DNA of 7,298 bases from Actinomycetota bacterium (GTDB lineage Bacteria; Actinomycetota; Acidimicrobiia; Acidimicrobiales; Ilumatobacteraceae), in contig RFTA01000025.1 in NCBI GenBank assembly GCA_009923685.1, positions 1-7,298 on the forward strand, written 5' to 3'. Each line of letters starts with the position of its first letter. Positions within the stretch are counted from its first letter, which is position 1. A program made the position numbers and the translations under genes. Positions 6,132 through 7,298 of this stretch are shown piece after piece. The notes under the pieces are model-generated. The model saw only the letters and a program-made list of their open reading frames with translations. It was not told the DNA's origin and searched no databases.

Positions 6132-7298
6132 TTATTTCGATAGCCAAGGCGCACAAGCGCCCTCAAGATCACGAATTTGAATTTTTTCGCGATTGTCATG
6201 CGTCACAGCATTTTTCGGATCGCGCTGCAACTTAAAAGTTCGAAACGACATCTCGGTCGTGTCGATCGCCAAAATCTTGCCGACCAACGAATCGCCCAGG
6301 TTAAGAATCAACTTCAGTGCTTCAAGCGCTTGAATCGAACCAACGATGCCAGGCAGCACGCCGAGCACGCCTGCTTCTGCGCAACTTGGCGCCAACTCTG
6401 CCGGCGGTGGTTCGGGCACCATGTCTCGGTATGTCGGACCAAGCGTCGGATGAAACACGCTGACCATGCCCTCGAATCTAAAAATCGAACCGTGCACGAC
6501 TGGAATGCCGAGTTTCACGCTCGCGTCATTGAGCAAATACCGACTCGGAAAGTTGTCGGCCCCGTCGACGATGACGTCGTAGCCTGAAATTATTTCAATC
6601 ACATTTTCTGCGCTCAAACGAGTGTCATATGTAACGACGTTGACATCAGGGTTCAACATCGTCAAAGTCTTTTTGGCCGAATCAACTTTGCGATCGCCAA
6701 CGCGGTCTAAATTGTGCAGAATCTGTCGTTGCAAATTTGACGCGTCCACGACGTCCATGTCGACGATGCCGATCGTGCCGACGCCCGCCGCCGCCAAATA
6801 CATCGCGGCAGGCGAACCCAAACCACCTGCGCCGAGCAGCAAAACTTTGCTCGCCAACAACTTGGCCTGTCCTTCGACGCCAACTTCTGGCAACAGCACA
6901 TGGCGTTGATATCGATTTCGCTGCTCTGCCGACAACTGCACGGGTGTCGACCATTCACGGCCTTCGTCCTTCCATTTGCCAAAACCACCGGCCATGCTCA
7001 AAACATTGGTGTAACCCAACTCTTGCAACGTCTTGGCGGCGAATGCACTGCGAACGCCACCTGCACAATAAACAATGACAGGTGAATTTTTGTCGACAAT
7101 TTTTGATTCAACCTGCGCTTCGAGATGTCCGCGCGGAATATGCACCACGTTCTTCAGCGCGCCTTGTTCGAACTCGTCGGGTTCGCGAACGTCTAAGACC
7201 ACAACTTGATTCGCCGCGATTTTTTCGCCAGCAGATTGCGTGTCAATCTCTTGAATCTTTGATTTAGCGTCAGCGAGAAGTTCGCGAAAACTAGACAT
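6132..7298 (-). CDS. Rhodanese-ThiF/MoeB fusion, sulfur-carrier adenylyltransferase/sulfurtransferase
   Basis: The protein has 388 residues; its ATG is the last triplet of the window, so upstream signals and any longer start are unseen. Residues about 15-117 are a rhodanese domain (VVVLDVREPDEFEQGAL at 32-48, active-site loop CAGGVR at 78-83 with Cys78). Residues about 123-388 are a ThiF/MoeB E1-like domain: RYQRHVLLPEVG at 129-140, the ATP loop GAGGLGSP at 156-163, NLQRQILH at 188-195, and DGADN at 245-249 with Asp248 matching catalytic Asp130 of E. coli MoeB. SCAEAGVLG at 305-313 carries the conserved Cys306. Such proteins adenylate the C-terminal Gly-Gly of MoaD/ThiS/CysO-like carriers and load sulfur for molybdopterin, thiamine or cysteine synthesis. 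Mycobacterial MoeZ has the same domains in the opposite order. Both zinc CxxC pairs of MoeB are absent (TYRD at 289-292, KNAVTH at 362-367), as in MoeZ. No carrier protein gene is in view, so the pathway is open. Confidence 0.9.
   Translation of the reverse strand: MSSFRELLADAKSKIQEIDTQSAGEKIAANQVVVLDVREPDEFEQGALKNVVHIPRGHLEAQVESKIVDKNSPVIVYCAGGVRSAFAAKTLQELGYTNVLSMAGGFGKWKDEGREWSTPVQLSAEQRNRYQRHVLLPEVGVEGQAKLLASKVLLLGAGGLGSPAAMYLAAAGVGTIGIVDMDVVDASNLQRQILHNLDRVGDRKVDSAKKTLTMLNPDVNVVTYDTRLSAENVIEIISGYDVIVDGADNFPSRYLLNDASVKLGIPVVHGSIFRFEGMVSVFHPTLGPTYRDMVPEPPPAELAPSCAEAGVLGVLPGIVGSIQALEALKLILNLGDSLVGKILAIDTTEMSFRTFKLQRDPKNAVTHDNREKIQIRDLEGACAPWLSK

Noticed and set aside
6177..6587. Open plus-strand frame of 136 codons opposite the rhodanese-ThiF gene
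   Set aside because: It is antisense to a strongly conserved coding region, has low-complexity composition and no family resemblance.

Overview
The window reads as chromosomal DNA of an actinobacterium with intermediate GC content. The support is a UDP-galactopyranose mutase / GlfT2 pair of the mycobacterial galactan type, a SpoIID/LytB protein whose signature motif sits at the N-terminus, and a MoeZ-like sulfur-carrier activator without zinc cysteines. I think an Acidimicrobiia-type lineage is likely, but that is inference from gene content and base composition, not from a marker gene.

Layout. Positions 1-744 (+) hold the 3' five-sixths of an RhtA-type EamA-family exporter that enters from the left edge. 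After a 44-nt gap, 789-3164 (+) encodes an exported, multidomain cell-wall enzyme: signal peptide, permuted SpoIID/LytB region, SGNH-type hydrolase domain and two peptidoglycan-binding repeats. It ends 2 nt from the end of a convergent gene. The right half is on the minus strand, read right to left: a rhodanese-ThiF/MoeB fusion (7298-6132), a 68-nt gap, glf for UDP-galactopyranose mutase (6063-4950, broken), and glfT2 for the polymerising galactofuranosyltransferase (4948-3167), which starts 1 nt after the glf stop.

How they fit together. Glf makes UDP-galactofuranose and GlfT2 polymerises it, so the pair should build a cell-envelope galactofuran. The convergent SpoIID protein is also an envelope enzyme, predicted to act on peptidoglycan. 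The exporter and the sulfur-transfer protein have no evident link to this.

Main oddity: glf is split into two frames. The break is not a simple one-base slip. About 38 nt appear to be missing, and with them the conserved LPxNxxT segment, while everything on both sides is well preserved. No tRNA, rRNA, CRISPR array, insertion sequence or phage gene is visible, and there is no gene-free stretch over 70 nt. I did not find a convincing new multi-gene system here. The items most worth checking are the broken glf and the permuted SpoIID-SGNH fusion.
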